Source: Candidatus Methanophagales archaeon (GTDB lineage Archaea > Halobacteriota > Syntropharchaeia > Alkanophagales > Methanospirareceae). Taken from it: 47,535 nt of DNA. How positions within the stretch are numbered: position 1 is the first letter of the stretch; each line of letters starts with the position of its first letter. This document shows, piece by piece, positions 15,575-23,732 of the stretch. The position numbers and the translations under genes are program-made. The stretch is from positions 1 to 47,535 of the forward strand of contig QENH01000191.1 of the NCBI GenBank assembly GCA_003336485.1, given 5' to 3'. The notes below the pieces were generated by a model that was given only the letters and a program-made list of their open reading frames with translations, was not told where the DNA came from and did no database searches.

Positions 15575-16576
15575 CTATCCCGGTACCGGATTCAAAACCT
15601 TGTAATGAACTTTACCAACCTCAATATACCCATTTATATTGAGATCCGTTAAAAGAACATGGTTCAGGCTTACTTTATTCTCACTGACCTTTATCACTTC
15701 AGGATATCGGTTCTCACGTGTGTAGAAATCACCATACAATTCACCGTCTACAATCACAATTGCATCGCTGTCCGCATACCCATCAAAAAGTGCATCTACA
15801 AATGTATTTTCCAAAATACGGTCTGATATTGTTACGTTTACATTCCCTTCACCACGCAACTTTAATTTCTCCGTGTTTGCCTTTCCCATCAGGTAGTAGC
15901 TATGATTAGTCCTTACAATTAAATTATTTCCATCTGAGCCCGTGCACAAACCTTCCACGTTCTTCGATGCTGGAATGTAATAGCCTGAAGCATAGCATAC
16001 CTCATGTTCACCCTCACCATCGTATTTGCTTATGTACTGCTTCTGGACGCTCATGAATGAAGGCATTATCTTTGCTATAATCGATACCGAGCCGCCAATG
16101 TATGAGACCCCTGCAAACATCAATGCAAGCAGCATGAACAGCGCAAAGAAACCTATCTCATAGACTGACCCGGTCCTTATCAACATCCGCTCGGGCAAGA
16201 AGAAGAACGGCGTTGGATTTGGATACAACAAGGGCACTCCACTCACGGTCATCCCATCGCTCATCAAATGCGCAAAGATTCCCACGGGCACTGCAAGCCA
16301 GTACATCCAATCAAGGATAATCAGCGGTAGCGCTGCAACTGACATTATCATTACAAATCGCAAACAGTGCGTCACTGTCCTGTGTCCGTATTTCTTATTG
16401 AGCCATCTTGACACGGGGAAGAAGATCATGCCCAGTGCGGACTGTGGTTGGTCCACATCTGGAATCAAGGCTGCAAGAACCGCTACTGCCATGTGCGATA
16501 ATGTAACCTCACCAAATAAGCCTGCGACTAAGCTATACATAAACAGTCCGAAGGCTCCGTGCGACATCCCCATCAT
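15575..16576 (-). CDS. YdjM-like membrane-bound putative metal-dependent hydrolase, with C-terminal extension
   Basis: The N-terminal ~165 residues match the YdjM/LexA-regulated membrane protein family. They show MSHGAFGLFMY with its early His, LAALIPDVDQPQSALG (acidic D-x-D), YGHRTVTHCLRF (HR-xx-TH) and FAHLMSDGMT, with four to five membrane helices. A C-terminal region of about 150 residues, mostly beta (from FMSVQKQYISKYDG to the end), is not part of the standard family and probably lies on one face of the membrane. First gene of the operon; the adjacent upstream DNA is made almost entirely of TATA-like sequence. The metal-site residues seem intact. Confidence 0.7.
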   Translation of the reverse strand: MMGMSHGAFGLFMYSLVAGLFGEVTLSHMAVAVLAALIPDVDQPQSALGMIFFPVSRWLNKKYGHRTVTHCLRFVMIMSVAALPLIILDWMYWLAVPVGIFAHLMSDGMTVSGVPLLYPNPTPFFFLPERMLIRTGSVYEIGFFALFMLLALMFAGVSYIGGSVSIIAKIMPSFMSVQKQYISKYDGEGEHEVCYASGYYIPASKNVEGLCTGSDGNNLIVRTNHSYYLMGKANTEKLKLRGEGNVNVTISDRILENTFVDALFDGYADSDAIVIVDGELYGDFYTRENRYPEVIKVSENKVSLNHVLLTDLNINGYIEVGKVHYKVLNPVPG

Positions 16577-16615
16577 AATATATAACTATATATAGATCTC
16601 TATATAACTCTATAT
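16577..16615 (-). promoter_or_regulatory. TATA-rich promoter region of the membrane AAA operon
   Basis: ATATATAACTATATATAG followed by ATCTCTATATAACTCTATAT lies directly 5' of the first gene on the minus strand. It contains overlapping dyads (TATAGAGATC type). Similar TATA-rich sequence is found at 20588-20618 upstream of the exported protein gene. Several TATA boxes or an operator could be present. Confidence 0.4.
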
Positions 16616-16744
16616 GTGGGGTGTATCTCCACGAGAGCCCAATAAGTGGCTTGGTGCCGCTTTTACTCACAGGAAAACATTTGCTGCCCATTCATCTCTG
16701 CAAGTAATATAATATGCTTATACCCCCTAATAATTAAAATACAT

Positions 16745-17377
16745 ATGACCAGCGCGGAAAGATGGGGTTCAAGGGGGGGAAAACCAAATTTAGTACAAAA
16801 GCATAAACTTTCGATCATAAAAACTGATAGTCTGGCGTTAGTTTATGCTATCATTGTGGCGCTATTGATTTTCATTCCATCTGTTTCTGCCAGTAATGAA
16901 ATTGAAATGACGCATCGGGTCCAGGTCATGGACCATGGCGATATAATTGTGGTGTACGTTACAACTTCGCAGATGTCAGAAATCACGCTCGAGCGATTCG
17001 AACCGGTTAAGGTAGCATACGAAAACATCCGCTTTAGCAAAGCGAATTACAACGTGATGGGTTTGAATTGCGTGGTCGGCAGGCATGCAACTTTCCGTTT
17101 GCAGCCAATATCGCGGGATAAGGATGTTGTTATTCCTATTACGCTAAAAAGCGGTAATCAGTCAAGGGCATTTACTTATACTATTCTGGCGGAAGAAGCA
17201 GTGCCAACAACGCCTGCGGTTGCAATACCACCACCGGCGACTGAGTCTGAGCCAACGTCACAACCGGACAACAGCGACTTATTAATGGTTGTGTTAGGGG
17301 CTACGGGTGTTCTTGGGGTGGCAATAATCGGGAATTCAATATTTCAAATAAAGCGTCCTAACTCACGAGAAAAATAG
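16745..17377 (+). CDS. Exported or membrane-anchored protein, unknown function
   Basis: The start at ATG 16745 is preferred over 16646, because the upstream part looks non-coding and a run of AT-rich sequence precedes 16745. The 210-residue product has a signal sequence (LALVYAIIVALLIFIPSVSA, about 30-49) after a basic region. A beta-rich extracellular domain of about 110 residues follows, then a proline/threonine-rich stalk (about 150-175, PTTPAVAIPPPA) and a C-terminal membrane helix (about 180-200) with a basic tail. This is the usual plan of archaeal surface proteins. Function unknown. Confidence 0.6.
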   Translation: MTSAERWGSRGGKPNLVQKHKLSIIKTDSLALVYAIIVALLIFIPSVSASNEIEMTHRVQVMDHGDIIVVYVTTSQMSEITLERFEPVKVAYENIRFSKANYNVMGLNCVVGRHATFRLQPISRDKDVVIPITLKSGNQSRAFTYTILAEEAVPTTPAVAIPPPATESEPTSQPDNSDLLMVVLGATGVLGVAIIGNSIFQIKRPNSREK

Positions 17378-17468
17378 AAAAGCTTTTATATAGATGAGTT
17401 GTATATATGACTTAAGTCATAGGCTCTCGTGAGTACCGGCCCCATACGCAATAAAAGGTAAATAAGAT

Positions 17469-18254
17469 ATGAAAGCACATGTAATCGAAAAGATCCTCAA
17501 TTGGCTTTTCCTTTTAATAGGCATTTTACTAACAGGTTCTGCTGGTGTATTATCATATGGACAATTTTCATTCCTGCTTTTGTTTATTATTATTATTTTA
17601 GGTATTTCCTTTTTGATAATAGCAGTATGGCGGATCATCGGTGCTGTTAGGATAAAATATACACCGTCAGAAGGCGAAAACTGGAAAATAGGAATGGAAA
17701 TGATTGAAAAAATGAATTCAGATTGGAGGGGGTACGATATCTCATCGTATAAAAATAGGAAAGACTTTGAAGATGTTTTTTTGGAAAAAGCTACCTCATG
17801 CAGATTCAATAGAATAATTGCTTGTGATCCAAAAAAAGACGTAAGCACAAAAGATTGGATAGAGACAATTTTAGATCCTGCAAAAGACACAGATAATCGT
17901 TACAAAAATTTCAGAAGAGCCATAAAGGATGATAAAATGAAAATTTTACATTTGCCTCATCAGGTATATGCCGATTTTTTTATAATCGAAAATGAAAAAA
18001 GGCATAAGGGTGAGGTTATTTTTGGTTTTCCGAAAACTTTAGCGGATCACACTTATCAAGCAGGTATGTATATTAAAAAAAATGAGATTGCAGTAGACTT
18101 TAACAAATTTTTTACCGATACAATCTTTAAATTATGTGAGCAACATTTACGAGATGAGGAAAATAAAGATGTTGATCGGTGTGAAATTTGCAAAAAATTT
18201 GATCACAAAAGAGACTTTACATCATTACTACCTAAAGAGGAAAAGGAAAAATGA
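17469..18254 (+). CDS. Two-TM protein coupled to histidine decarboxylase homologue
   Basis: The 261-residue protein has two membrane helices (about 10-30 and 36-58) followed by a soluble domain. Visible elements are FEDVFLEKATSCRFNRIIAC (about 98-117), KDWIETILDP (about 126-135), FRRAIKDDKMKIL and a strand-turn DFFIIENEKRHKGEVIFGFP (about 173-192). A CEIC pair occurs near the C-terminus (about 240). The order of elements is like that of the protein at 8013-9023, which also stands directly before a histidine-enzyme gene. The TGA stop overlaps the ATG of the next gene (ATGA), so the two are translationally coupled. I know no family for it; a membrane sensor or anchor for the enzyme is an inference. 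Confidence 0.6.
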   Translation: MKAHVIEKILNWLFLLIGILLTGSAGVLSYGQFSFLLLFIIIILGISFLIIAVWRIIGAVRIKYTPSEGENWKIGMEMIEKMNSDWRGYDISSYKNRKDFEDVFLEKATSCRFNRIIACDPKKDVSTKDWIETILDPAKDTDNRYKNFRRAIKDDKMKILHLPHQVYADFFIIENEKRHKGEVIFGFPKTLADHTYQAGMYIKKNEIAVDFNKFFTDTIFKLCEQHLRDEENKDVDRCEICKKFDHKRDFTSLLPKEEKEK

Positions 18255-19120
18255 ATAAAAACGAGTTTATACGAGGTATTGTAGGACGTTATGGAAAATA
18301 TTGTGATGGTTTCGCTTTAAGTAATTGGGCATATGTCACAGCAGTCACGGTACACACAAACATAGTGGATCATCATCTTTCGTTATCAAAATTAGTAGAT
18401 CCATCAAAACTCTATCAAATAAATGCTTTCGATTTGGCCGAAGTATCAGGACCATATATGGGGCAAATTAATATGATTACAGTATCCTCTTTTTCAGGGC
18501 CTAATGGTTTTATTTGGGGATATGACTTAGCAAAAAATGAAGATTTAGATGCTTTTAAAAAAGAACCACTTCTCACACTAACCAACAATCGGGATGATAA
18601 AAATAAAATACTTGTATATTCTGCCTCTCCATTAATAGCAGCGTCTTATGAACTATTTGGAACTGAAAAGGAAAAACATTTCCCATTGTATCCCGGTTCT
18701 CACGTACCATGCGTAAATTCGTTTTATCATAGTATGCCAAAAGATAAATATGTATTTAGTGCTATTGGAATTGGGATTGTCGAAGATAGAACCAAAAACA
18801 CAGATTTATTTATGCAATACGCAGACGGCATAAAAGAAAGTATAAATGAAGATGAAGCAAAAGTAGAGATTATTAAAGCTTTAGCAGAAAGTGTTATTGA
18901 AGTTGGAAGAAATCAAAGACTAAAATACAAAGAGATATATGTCGAAGTAGAAATTAAAAAAATACCCAATAATAAATACGCTTGTGCATTTACCGCTATC
19001 CCTTACCTTTTGTTGGCAAAAGATGCTATTCCTAACCAAAAAGTAGAAATTTTATCTACGTTGTCATTATCTAAATGGAAGGACCTAGTACAAGATAGAT
19101 TTTTGAAGTATAGTAAATAA
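18251..19120 (+). CDS. Pyruvoyl-dependent histidine decarboxylase family protein
   Basis: The 289-residue protein aligns along its length with the Lactobacillus 30a proenzyme as I remember it. The core is YMGQINMITVSSFSGPNG (69-86), where Ser79-Ser80 matches the Ser81-Ser82 autocleavage site. Asp61 and Glu64 match Asp63 and Glu66 of the substrate pocket, and Phe60 replaces Tyr62. The block FGTEKEKHFPLYPGSHVPC (136-154) and the helix VFSAIGIGIVEDRTKN (168-183) are also shared. At F187-M188-Q189 the family has F-V-E, so the catalytic Glu197 is replaced by Gln. Self-cleavage to a pyruvoyl enzyme is plausible, but histamine formation is doubtful. It may act on another amino acid or serve in signalling or conflict. 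Coupled to the two-TM gene. Confidence 0.8.
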   Translation: MNKNEFIRGIVGRYGKYCDGFALSNWAYVTAVTVHTNIVDHHLSLSKLVDPSKLYQINAFDLAEVSGPYMGQINMITVSSFSGPNGFIWGYDLAKNEDLDAFKKEPLLTLTNNRDDKNKILVYSASPLIAASYELFGTEKEKHFPLYPGSHVPCVNSFYHSMPKDKYVFSAIGIGIVEDRTKNTDLFMQYADGIKESINEDEAKVEIIKALAESVIEVGRNQRLKYKEIYVEVEIKKIPNNKYACAFTAIPYLLLAKDAIPNQKVEILSTLSLSKWKDLVQDRFLKYSK

Positions 19121-19529
19121 CGTCTCAAGAATAATATGACTTCCGTATGTAACTCTTCGCTCCGAGGCTTTCTAATGGGTTCGGACAACAGCGGACATGC
19201 AGCTGCGTTTCGCTTTGCTCAAAACCCTTCCCTCTGGAGTGTGCTCCGTAGGTCTGCAATACTTTATACGTAAAACACTTGAAATAAGAGATCAACAAAA
19301 TAAAACAAATACCCATTCTACGGCTCGTGGATGCCCCTCAATTCAGGAGGGGGTCTCACAATTCAAAATCCCAGTTAAAAAAATCAGATAAGGTTTTATA
19401 ACCAAAAATAAGCATTCATTTTCGCAAGATATCTAATTATGGGACAAGCTCTTCATTGTGGGGTCGTGTCTATGCCTCGTATTCTAATCTGTCTGATGGT
19501 TAAAATTCCTCCTGTGGCTGTGTTTACCC

Positions 19530-20040
19530 GTGTCGGTGCAGAAGTCAAGGGCAGGGTGTCTCTCGCGAGGGGAATCTGAAGAGCTTGAAGCAGTCTTCAG
19601 CCCGAAGCGAAAGCGAACCAGTGGTGGGATATGCTAAGTGACGACCCTCCGCCCACTTGGGGAAGTTCGATGCCTCTATGGGGACGGACTTACCGTATGT
19701 AATCGCGGCCTCATAAACGGGAGATTCCCATAGAGGGCTAGCAGGTCTGCTTAGGGTCTGGATAAAGACGAAATGGTGGTTATGCGACCGAGGGAGGTCT
19801 CGTATCGTCCTCAAAAGAGGTAAGGAAGGTATAACCTAGATGGGAAAGCCGGAATGATGCGATGCGAGAAGTCGGACAGATTCGTATTAGCGATGATGTC
19901 GGTGCCAGTGAATGGCTGGTAACAGCCTGGAGGATAAAACGCCGACTATGCAAAGGGATCCTACTTTGGCGAAACGGAAGAACAGGTGAGATAGATGCAC
20001 AAATCAAGTAGGAAATCGGCGAAAGTAAGCTCAAGAGAAA
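19530..20040 (+). ncRNA. Probable group II intron RNA, 5' domains, without reverse transcriptase
   Basis: Runs typical of bacterial-type group II intron domain I are present: CTGAAGAGCTTGAAGCAGTC, CCGAAGCGAAAGCGAACCAG, a GAGGGAGGTCTCGTAT stem, and GGCTGGTAACAGCCTGGAGG followed by GACTATGCAAAGGGATCCTA. Many short hairpins fit a folded RNA. The usual intron-encoded reverse transcriptase is absent; the sequence runs into the C-terminus of a minus-strand exported protein at 20051. I cannot see a domain V hairpin with its AGC/CGT catalytic bases, so this is probably a truncated copy. Ends are approximate. The preceding bases 19121-19529 contain no convincing gene. Confidence 0.5.
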
Positions 20041-20050
20041 GACGCTACGC

Positions 20051-20578
20051 TTATGCGTCCTCACTTCTCACCTTAAATATGTAAAAATTCCTCTCGCCCG
20101 TCGCCTTTAGCTGCATAGGCACCGTAATCTGAACGGTATCCCCTGGGTGCACAGTCATATTCGCCAAGGTCGCAACAGTTTTACCATCGAAATCAGAATC
20201 GGGTACCCAGCCCTTTTCAGCGTCCCAGTTATATCGCGTCCCTTCTAAGTAGATTGTCTTATGTATATCCACTGCATTTGGATTCGTAATACTGATAGTG
20301 TATTCGTTCCAGCCGCTTGCGTTTACGTGGTCTTTCTGATGCTCAAGATGTAGCTCAACGGGACTACCTTCGCTACCACCGATTACAACCGAATTCGAGT
20401 ACACCGGATTGCGATGTAAGCCAAGAACAGGTGAAGACTCAGGATCAGCAGGTGACACGGAATCAGCAGGTTGTAGTGACGCATCGGAGGTAAGTGCAGC
20501 AATCCCTGCAACAGCCAGCGCCAAGCATAAGATACCAACAACAATCCCTACTTTTGGATTCTCTTTTCTCATTTTCAC
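20051..20578 (-). CDS. Exported protein, paralogue of the next gene's N-terminal half
   Basis: The 175-residue protein has a basic N-terminus and membrane helix (KVGIVVGILCLALAVAGIAAL, about 9-29). A Ser/Pro/Asp-rich linker follows, then a beta-sandwich-like domain (about 60-172). Blocks shared with the protein at 20639-21709 are LHRNPVYSNSVV versus INRNPAYSDSVV, TISITNPNAVDI versus TLTVTNPRDVAV, and a VQITVPMQL versus VQFTVPVKP ending. The two are therefore duplicates. This copy lacks the C-terminal DUF1566 half. The stop lies at the edge of the putative intron RNA, and the last residues (KVRSED) may have been altered by that event. TATA-rich DNA precedes it. Confidence 0.65.
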   Translation of the reverse strand: MKMRKENPKVGIVVGILCLALAVAGIAALTSDASLQPADSVSPADPESSPVLGLHRNPVYSNSVVIGGSEGSPVELHLEHQKDHVNASGWNEYTISITNPNAVDIHKTIYLEGTRYNWDAEKGWVPDSDFDGKTVATLANMTVHPGDTVQITVPMQLKATGERNFYIFKVRSEDA

Positions 20579-20638
20579 TCCCCCAATTATATATAGTTCT
20601 ACATATAACTATATAAATGGAAGTATCAGCGACCATAA

Positions 20639-21709
20639 TCATCCTCTAACGCAGCGAACGCGAAGAATACTTGTTTTTTCCTTGCTACCAAGCTCACCAG
20701 TGCCACGGTGGACACAATAAGCGTGTGTCTCATTAGTTGGTGTGGATGTCCAATACTCATCGGCATATCGCCCTCTATCGGAACAACTGCCAATTAACGA
20801 ATTTGCAAATTCCATCAACGTATCTTTATCCGGTAGAATCCAATCACTAAATCCGCCATATTCAAGATTGTCACAGTAGTCACAAGCAGGATAGTCAGAC
20901 CCTTTCTGTATGCATGAATGAGTAACGTTTACCCATGGAGGACCCCACGAGTAAGAAAATAAAGTTGTGGCAGTCCAGTATTTCCCATGTTCGCAATCTA
21001 CATAAACCAGGTCTCCTTCCCGGTTATAGACCCCAAAACCTTCGCTACAATTACAAGGTAGTGGGCAATCTGTATCATTCAAGTCAACCCAGCCGTCAGC
21101 ATCGTTGTCTAATCCATCCGCGCATCCGCCAGGTACATCTGATTCGTTGTCAAATATTGGAGCTGGTGGTACCATTACAATCACAGATTCGTAAGCCGAT
21201 ACATCTGATTTATTCCATTCATCTACAGAAATCAACTGCGGAATACCTTGATAAAACCCTTTTTCCGCGTTTCTTTCAGGTTTAACAGGCACCGTGAACT
21301 GGACGGCTGCATGTGGAGCGACTACAACATAATCTAATGTTATAGCTGTTTTCTCCGTTCCCTGCGTCCAAGCGCCATCGCCCCACATAAACGGCGTGTA
21401 ATTGAGTCCAATTTTTGTAATTACGGCAACGTCACGCGGATTTGTAACGGTGAGGGTGTTTTCGATCCAGTCATGTTCCTCTGAGCTCTGCTCAAGGTCA
21501 ATTCTAATTGGTGCGTTTTTTACAACGGAATCCGAGTATGCAGGGTTGCGATTTATAGGCGGAGATTGAGCTCCACCAAACCCTAAGCTATTAAGGCTAT
21601 CCGCCAGCAGAAGCTGAGGTGAGATGCCCGCATAGGTTAAAGCACCAGCCGAGCATATTAGGAGGCATATAGCACCTACAACAATTCCCAGCTTTAGTTT
21701 TCGGGTCAT
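20639..21709 (-). CDS. Exported DUF1566-type (Lcl_C) protein with Ca-binding-like loop
   Basis: The start at 21709 (MTRKLKLGIVVG) is chosen because AGGA and a TATA-like ATATATTTA lie just upstream, which gives 356 residues. After a membrane/signal helix (about 7-26) comes the beta domain shared with the 20051 gene (about 50-165). Then follows a short acidic repeat, DGLDNDADGWVDLNDTDC (about 205-222), of the type that binds calcium. The last part is a DUF1566 domain with YGGFSDWILPDKDTLMEF, YWTST and a final LRVRCVRG. Paired cysteines suggest disulfides. DUF1566 is common in surface and adhesion-type proteins; the exact role is unknown. Confidence 0.75.
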   Translation of the reverse strand: MTRKLKLGIVVGAICLLICSAGALTYAGISPQLLLADSLNSLGFGGAQSPPINRNPAYSDSVVKNAPIRIDLEQSSEEHDWIENTLTVTNPRDVAVITKIGLNYTPFMWGDGAWTQGTEKTAITLDYVVVAPHAAVQFTVPVKPERNAEKGFYQGIPQLISVDEWNKSDVSAYESVIVMVPPAPIFDNESDVPGGCADGLDNDADGWVDLNDTDCPLPCNCSEGFGVYNREGDLVYVDCEHGKYWTATTLFSYSWGPPWVNVTHSCIQKGSDYPACDYCDNLEYGGFSDWILPDKDTLMEFANSLIGSCSDRGRYADEYWTSTPTNETHAYCVHRGTGELGSKEKTSILRVRCVRG

Positions 21710-22023
21710 TGGTCCTAAATATATCTTCCAAGGATAAAAAGGTGTCATTTTGCGACCAAAAACCTTTTCTTAGAAAGAAAAGCTTTAGCAAAAGAATAGT
21801 TTGGCAGCATCTTGTAAAATTCTTTGTCTTTGTGAGCGCCAATGATGAGGGGAACGAAGGTTTGGCTGTCCCGTCCGAAGAATTAGTGAACAAGAATAAC
21901 TATGAGCTAAGAACTCGAACTTTTACAAATATTTCTACCAGTATACTTGGGCCAAGGATGAAAAAATTTTTGAGGTGCTGCTAAAAGCGAGAACCTGAAA
22001 AATTTAACGCTTGTTGACGTCAC

Positions 22024-22091
22024 GAGTGTATCTGAAGTTTCCCGAATGGGGAATTTTGGCGAAGGTGCAAGGAACCGTAGCAGATACACTC
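22024..22091. repeat. Hairpin repeat, copy 1
   Basis: Perfect 11-bp arms GAGTGTATCTG (22024-22034) and CAGATACACTC (22081-22091) flank the conserved inside CTGAAGT ... TTTTGGCGAA. An inner TTCCC-GAATG-GGGAA hairpin is present. It lies 31 bases after the stop of the alternative frame (22123) that follows the shikimate kinase fragment. The interval 21710-22023 shows no gene. Confidence 0.8.
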
Positions 22092-22122
22092 TACTATCCA
22101 AAGTCCAGCACACACAAATTTA

Positions 22123-22442
22123 TCAACTTGGAACCCTATCCCTTTCTGAATTATTTAAAGGTATGATTTCTGCGATCTTTTTGCATAGGTTTTCCGTATC
22201 AGTTTGCTTGTTACCTACAATTCTAACTGTACAATCAGCTTTCTGACAATGCCTCAGCCGCCACTGATAATAATCATATCAGCTCCTTCTATCCCCTCAA
22301 ATCCAATATCCACATCCACAAACGACATACCCAACTTTTCTGCTGCAAGTTTCCCCAAAGTAGTTTTGCCAACTCCTGCTACACCCACAAGAACAATATT
22401 CCTTTTTGCTTTCCCAGAATGGTATTCCGCTGTCTGTGTCAT
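22123..22442 (-). pseudogene. Shikimate kinase-like P-loop fragment
   Basis: A good ribosome site (GGAGGAAG) precedes ATG 22442. The 62 codons up to 22254 encode a bacterial-type shikimate kinase N-terminus: NIVLVGVAGVGKTTLGKLAA with its P-loop (about 15-34), FVDVD and then ISGG. The ~70 residues normally found between FVDxD and the SGGG loop are missing, and TGA follows the GG. A different frame then reads DCTVRIVGNKQTDTENLCKK to a stop at 22123, so at least two changes have occurred. It is a nucleotide-binding relic, probably inactive; archaea usually use an unrelated GHMP shikimate kinase, so this is likely of bacterial origin. Confidence 0.6.
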
Positions 22443-22500
22443 TATATCTTCCTCCTGGTCCTATTATAGATATGCGAGTGCTGGATTTGTATATCGTTCC

Positions 22501-22568
22501 AAGCGTATCTGAAGTCCGGTGAAGCAGGATTTTGGCGGAGTGCCGAAGGCACGTAGCCAGATACGCTT
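22501..22568. repeat. Hairpin repeat, copy 2
   Basis: Perfect arms AAGCGTATCTG (22501-22511) and CAGATACGCTT (22558-22568) flank CTGAAGT, TTTTGGCGGA and an inner GTGCC-GAA-GGCAC stem. It is located 30 bases after the stop of the SEC-C gene. Bases 22569-22575 read GTTAAAT shortly after the right arm. Confidence 0.8.
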
Positions 22569-22598
22569 TGTTAAATGATGTTGCTGGCGACTAGAATT

Positions 22599-22997
22599 CT
22601 AACTCTTAATAGCATCGTCTTTCTCAGATTCTATCATCTCGATTACCACCAGGTCAATTGCATTTTCTTTTAAAAATTCTTTTGCTCTCTTTATAGCTTG
22701 ATCGTAAAAATATATCATTTTATCCCTATCTCCTTTTTTCTTATACACTCTTGCTAAACCCCAAAAGCCATCATGATGTTCTGGCTGAGATTGAATTAAT
22801 CTTTTGAAAAAGTCCTCTGCTTCTGTTAATTCATACCTTTCAATATCTGAAGAAAAAGAATGAAATTCATCCCTCTCCTCATGGGGTTTAATATCACTGT
22901 ATTCTTTTTTTATTTCATCCAGAAACACACAACATTTTTCGTACAATTTTCCACTTCCACAATAACACAACCTTTTATTTTTCATTTTTCTCAACAC
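22599..22997 (-). CDS. SEC-C zinc-motif protein with TPR-like helices
   Basis: The 132-residue protein starts with a classical SEC-C motif, CYCGSGKLYEKCC (about 11-23), with all four metal ligands. It continues as two to three TPR-like helix pairs: ELTEAEDFFKRLIQSQPEHH (about 55-74), GFWGLARVYKKKGDRDKMIYFYDQAI (about 77-102) and AKEFLKENAIDLVV. SEC-C motifs bind zinc and serve as protein-interaction modules; this one may be a chaperone or adaptor. ATG at 22985 is an alternative start. It forms a unit with hairpin copy 2 at its 3' end. Confidence 0.75.
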   Translation of the reverse strand: MLRKMKNKRLCYCGSGKLYEKCCVFLDEIKKEYSDIKPHEERDEFHSFSSDIERYELTEAEDFFKRLIQSQPEHHDGFWGLARVYKKKGDRDKMIYFYDQAIKRAKEFLKENAIDLVVIEMIESEKDDAIKS

Positions 22998-23037
22998 CTC
23001 ACTTTACTATTATCGTCGCTATTTCACTTGTCGTTTC

Positions 23038-23100
23038 TGGTATATCTGAAGTTTTTGCAAAGGCAAAAGTTTTGGCGAACGAAGTGATCCGGATATACCA
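23038..23100. repeat. Hairpin repeat, copy 3
   Basis: Arms TGGTATATC (23038-23046) and GATATACCA (23092-23100) flank CTGAAGT, TTTTGGCGAA and an inner TTTTGC-AAAG-GCAAAA stem. It stands 50 bases after the stop of the PIN-domain gene. An 11-base string TATGCGAGTGC follows at 23104 and also occurs at 22471. Confidence 0.75.
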
Positions 23101-23150
23101 TGTTATGCGAGTGCGATAGCACCGAAGGGAGCGGAGAGTCCCCTTTTTGA

Positions 23151-23732
23151 CTATTTTCTATCATGTTCTTTTAATTCTTCGATGTATTTCTTTGCAAGAT
23201 TATATATTGCAGCGCTTTCCCATGTTCTTCCTTCTGAAATTCGATTCAAGGCATCTTGAGCTTCGGTAATTGTGATTAAATTTTCCAAAACCAGCCGAGC
23301 TAATAGATATATTGATAGATGTATCTCAACATCCCCAGAAACTTTTTTCAAATCTGGTAAACTTCGAAAATCATCTGTTATTAGTATAGTTATAGAATTT
23401 TCTTGAGCAAGTATTAGAGCTTCCGCCTCTCCTACATCAATGCGAGAATACCCTGAAACGAGTTCATCAATCTTCTCAATATGTTTCACTTCTGCAACTT
23501 CAATATCTCCATTTGAAATTATACGGATCGTTTCTTGAGCAGCTTTTCCATGGATATCATTGGATTGGGAAATTTCATTCAATTCATTGTTCACTTTTTG
23601 AGGAATCAAAATCCTAGAAGTCTCCAAACATTTTGAAAGTACGCCTCCAACCCCAAGAGAGATTAGAGCACTTGTATCTCCAACTACTATAGTTTCAGGA
23701 ACTTTGTTTCGAGTCTTTTTTTGCACGTTCAA
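23151..23732 (-). CDS. PIN-domain toxin-like nuclease (DUF3368 type)
   Basis: The 193-residue protein has the PIN fold acidic residues in order: VVGDTSALISL (first Asp, about 18), ELNEI (Glu), RIDVGEAEALILAQ (Asp/Glu) and ILITDDFRSL (double Asp). The end, LLARLVLENLITITEAQDAL, is typical of DUF3368 proteins. It would be a metal-dependent RNase. It overlaps the upstream ribbon-helix-helix gene by 38 bases and was probably translated with it, which fits a type II toxin-antitoxin pair. A later internal start near the VVGDTS segment cannot be excluded. Confidence 0.8.
   Translation of the reverse strand: MNVQKKTRNKVPETIVVGDTSALISLGVGGVLSKCLETSRILIPQKVNNELNEISQSNDIHGKAAQETIRIISNGDIEVAEVKHIEKIDELVSGYSRIDVGEAEALILAQENSITILITDDFRSLPDLKKVSGDVEIHLSIYLLARLVLENLITITEAQDALNRISEGRTWESAAIYNLAKKYIEELKEHDRK

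Noticed and set aside
19545-20064. Two minus-strand frames opposite the intron-like RNA
   Set aside because: Arg/Ser/Pro-rich, no motifs; the plus strand shows RNA-like structure instead.
22501-22575. Classical integron attC site at hairpin copy 2
   Set aside because: GTTAAAT follows the right arm, but the matching RYYYAAC on the left and in the other copies is missing, and no integron integrase was seen, so only an analogy is kept.
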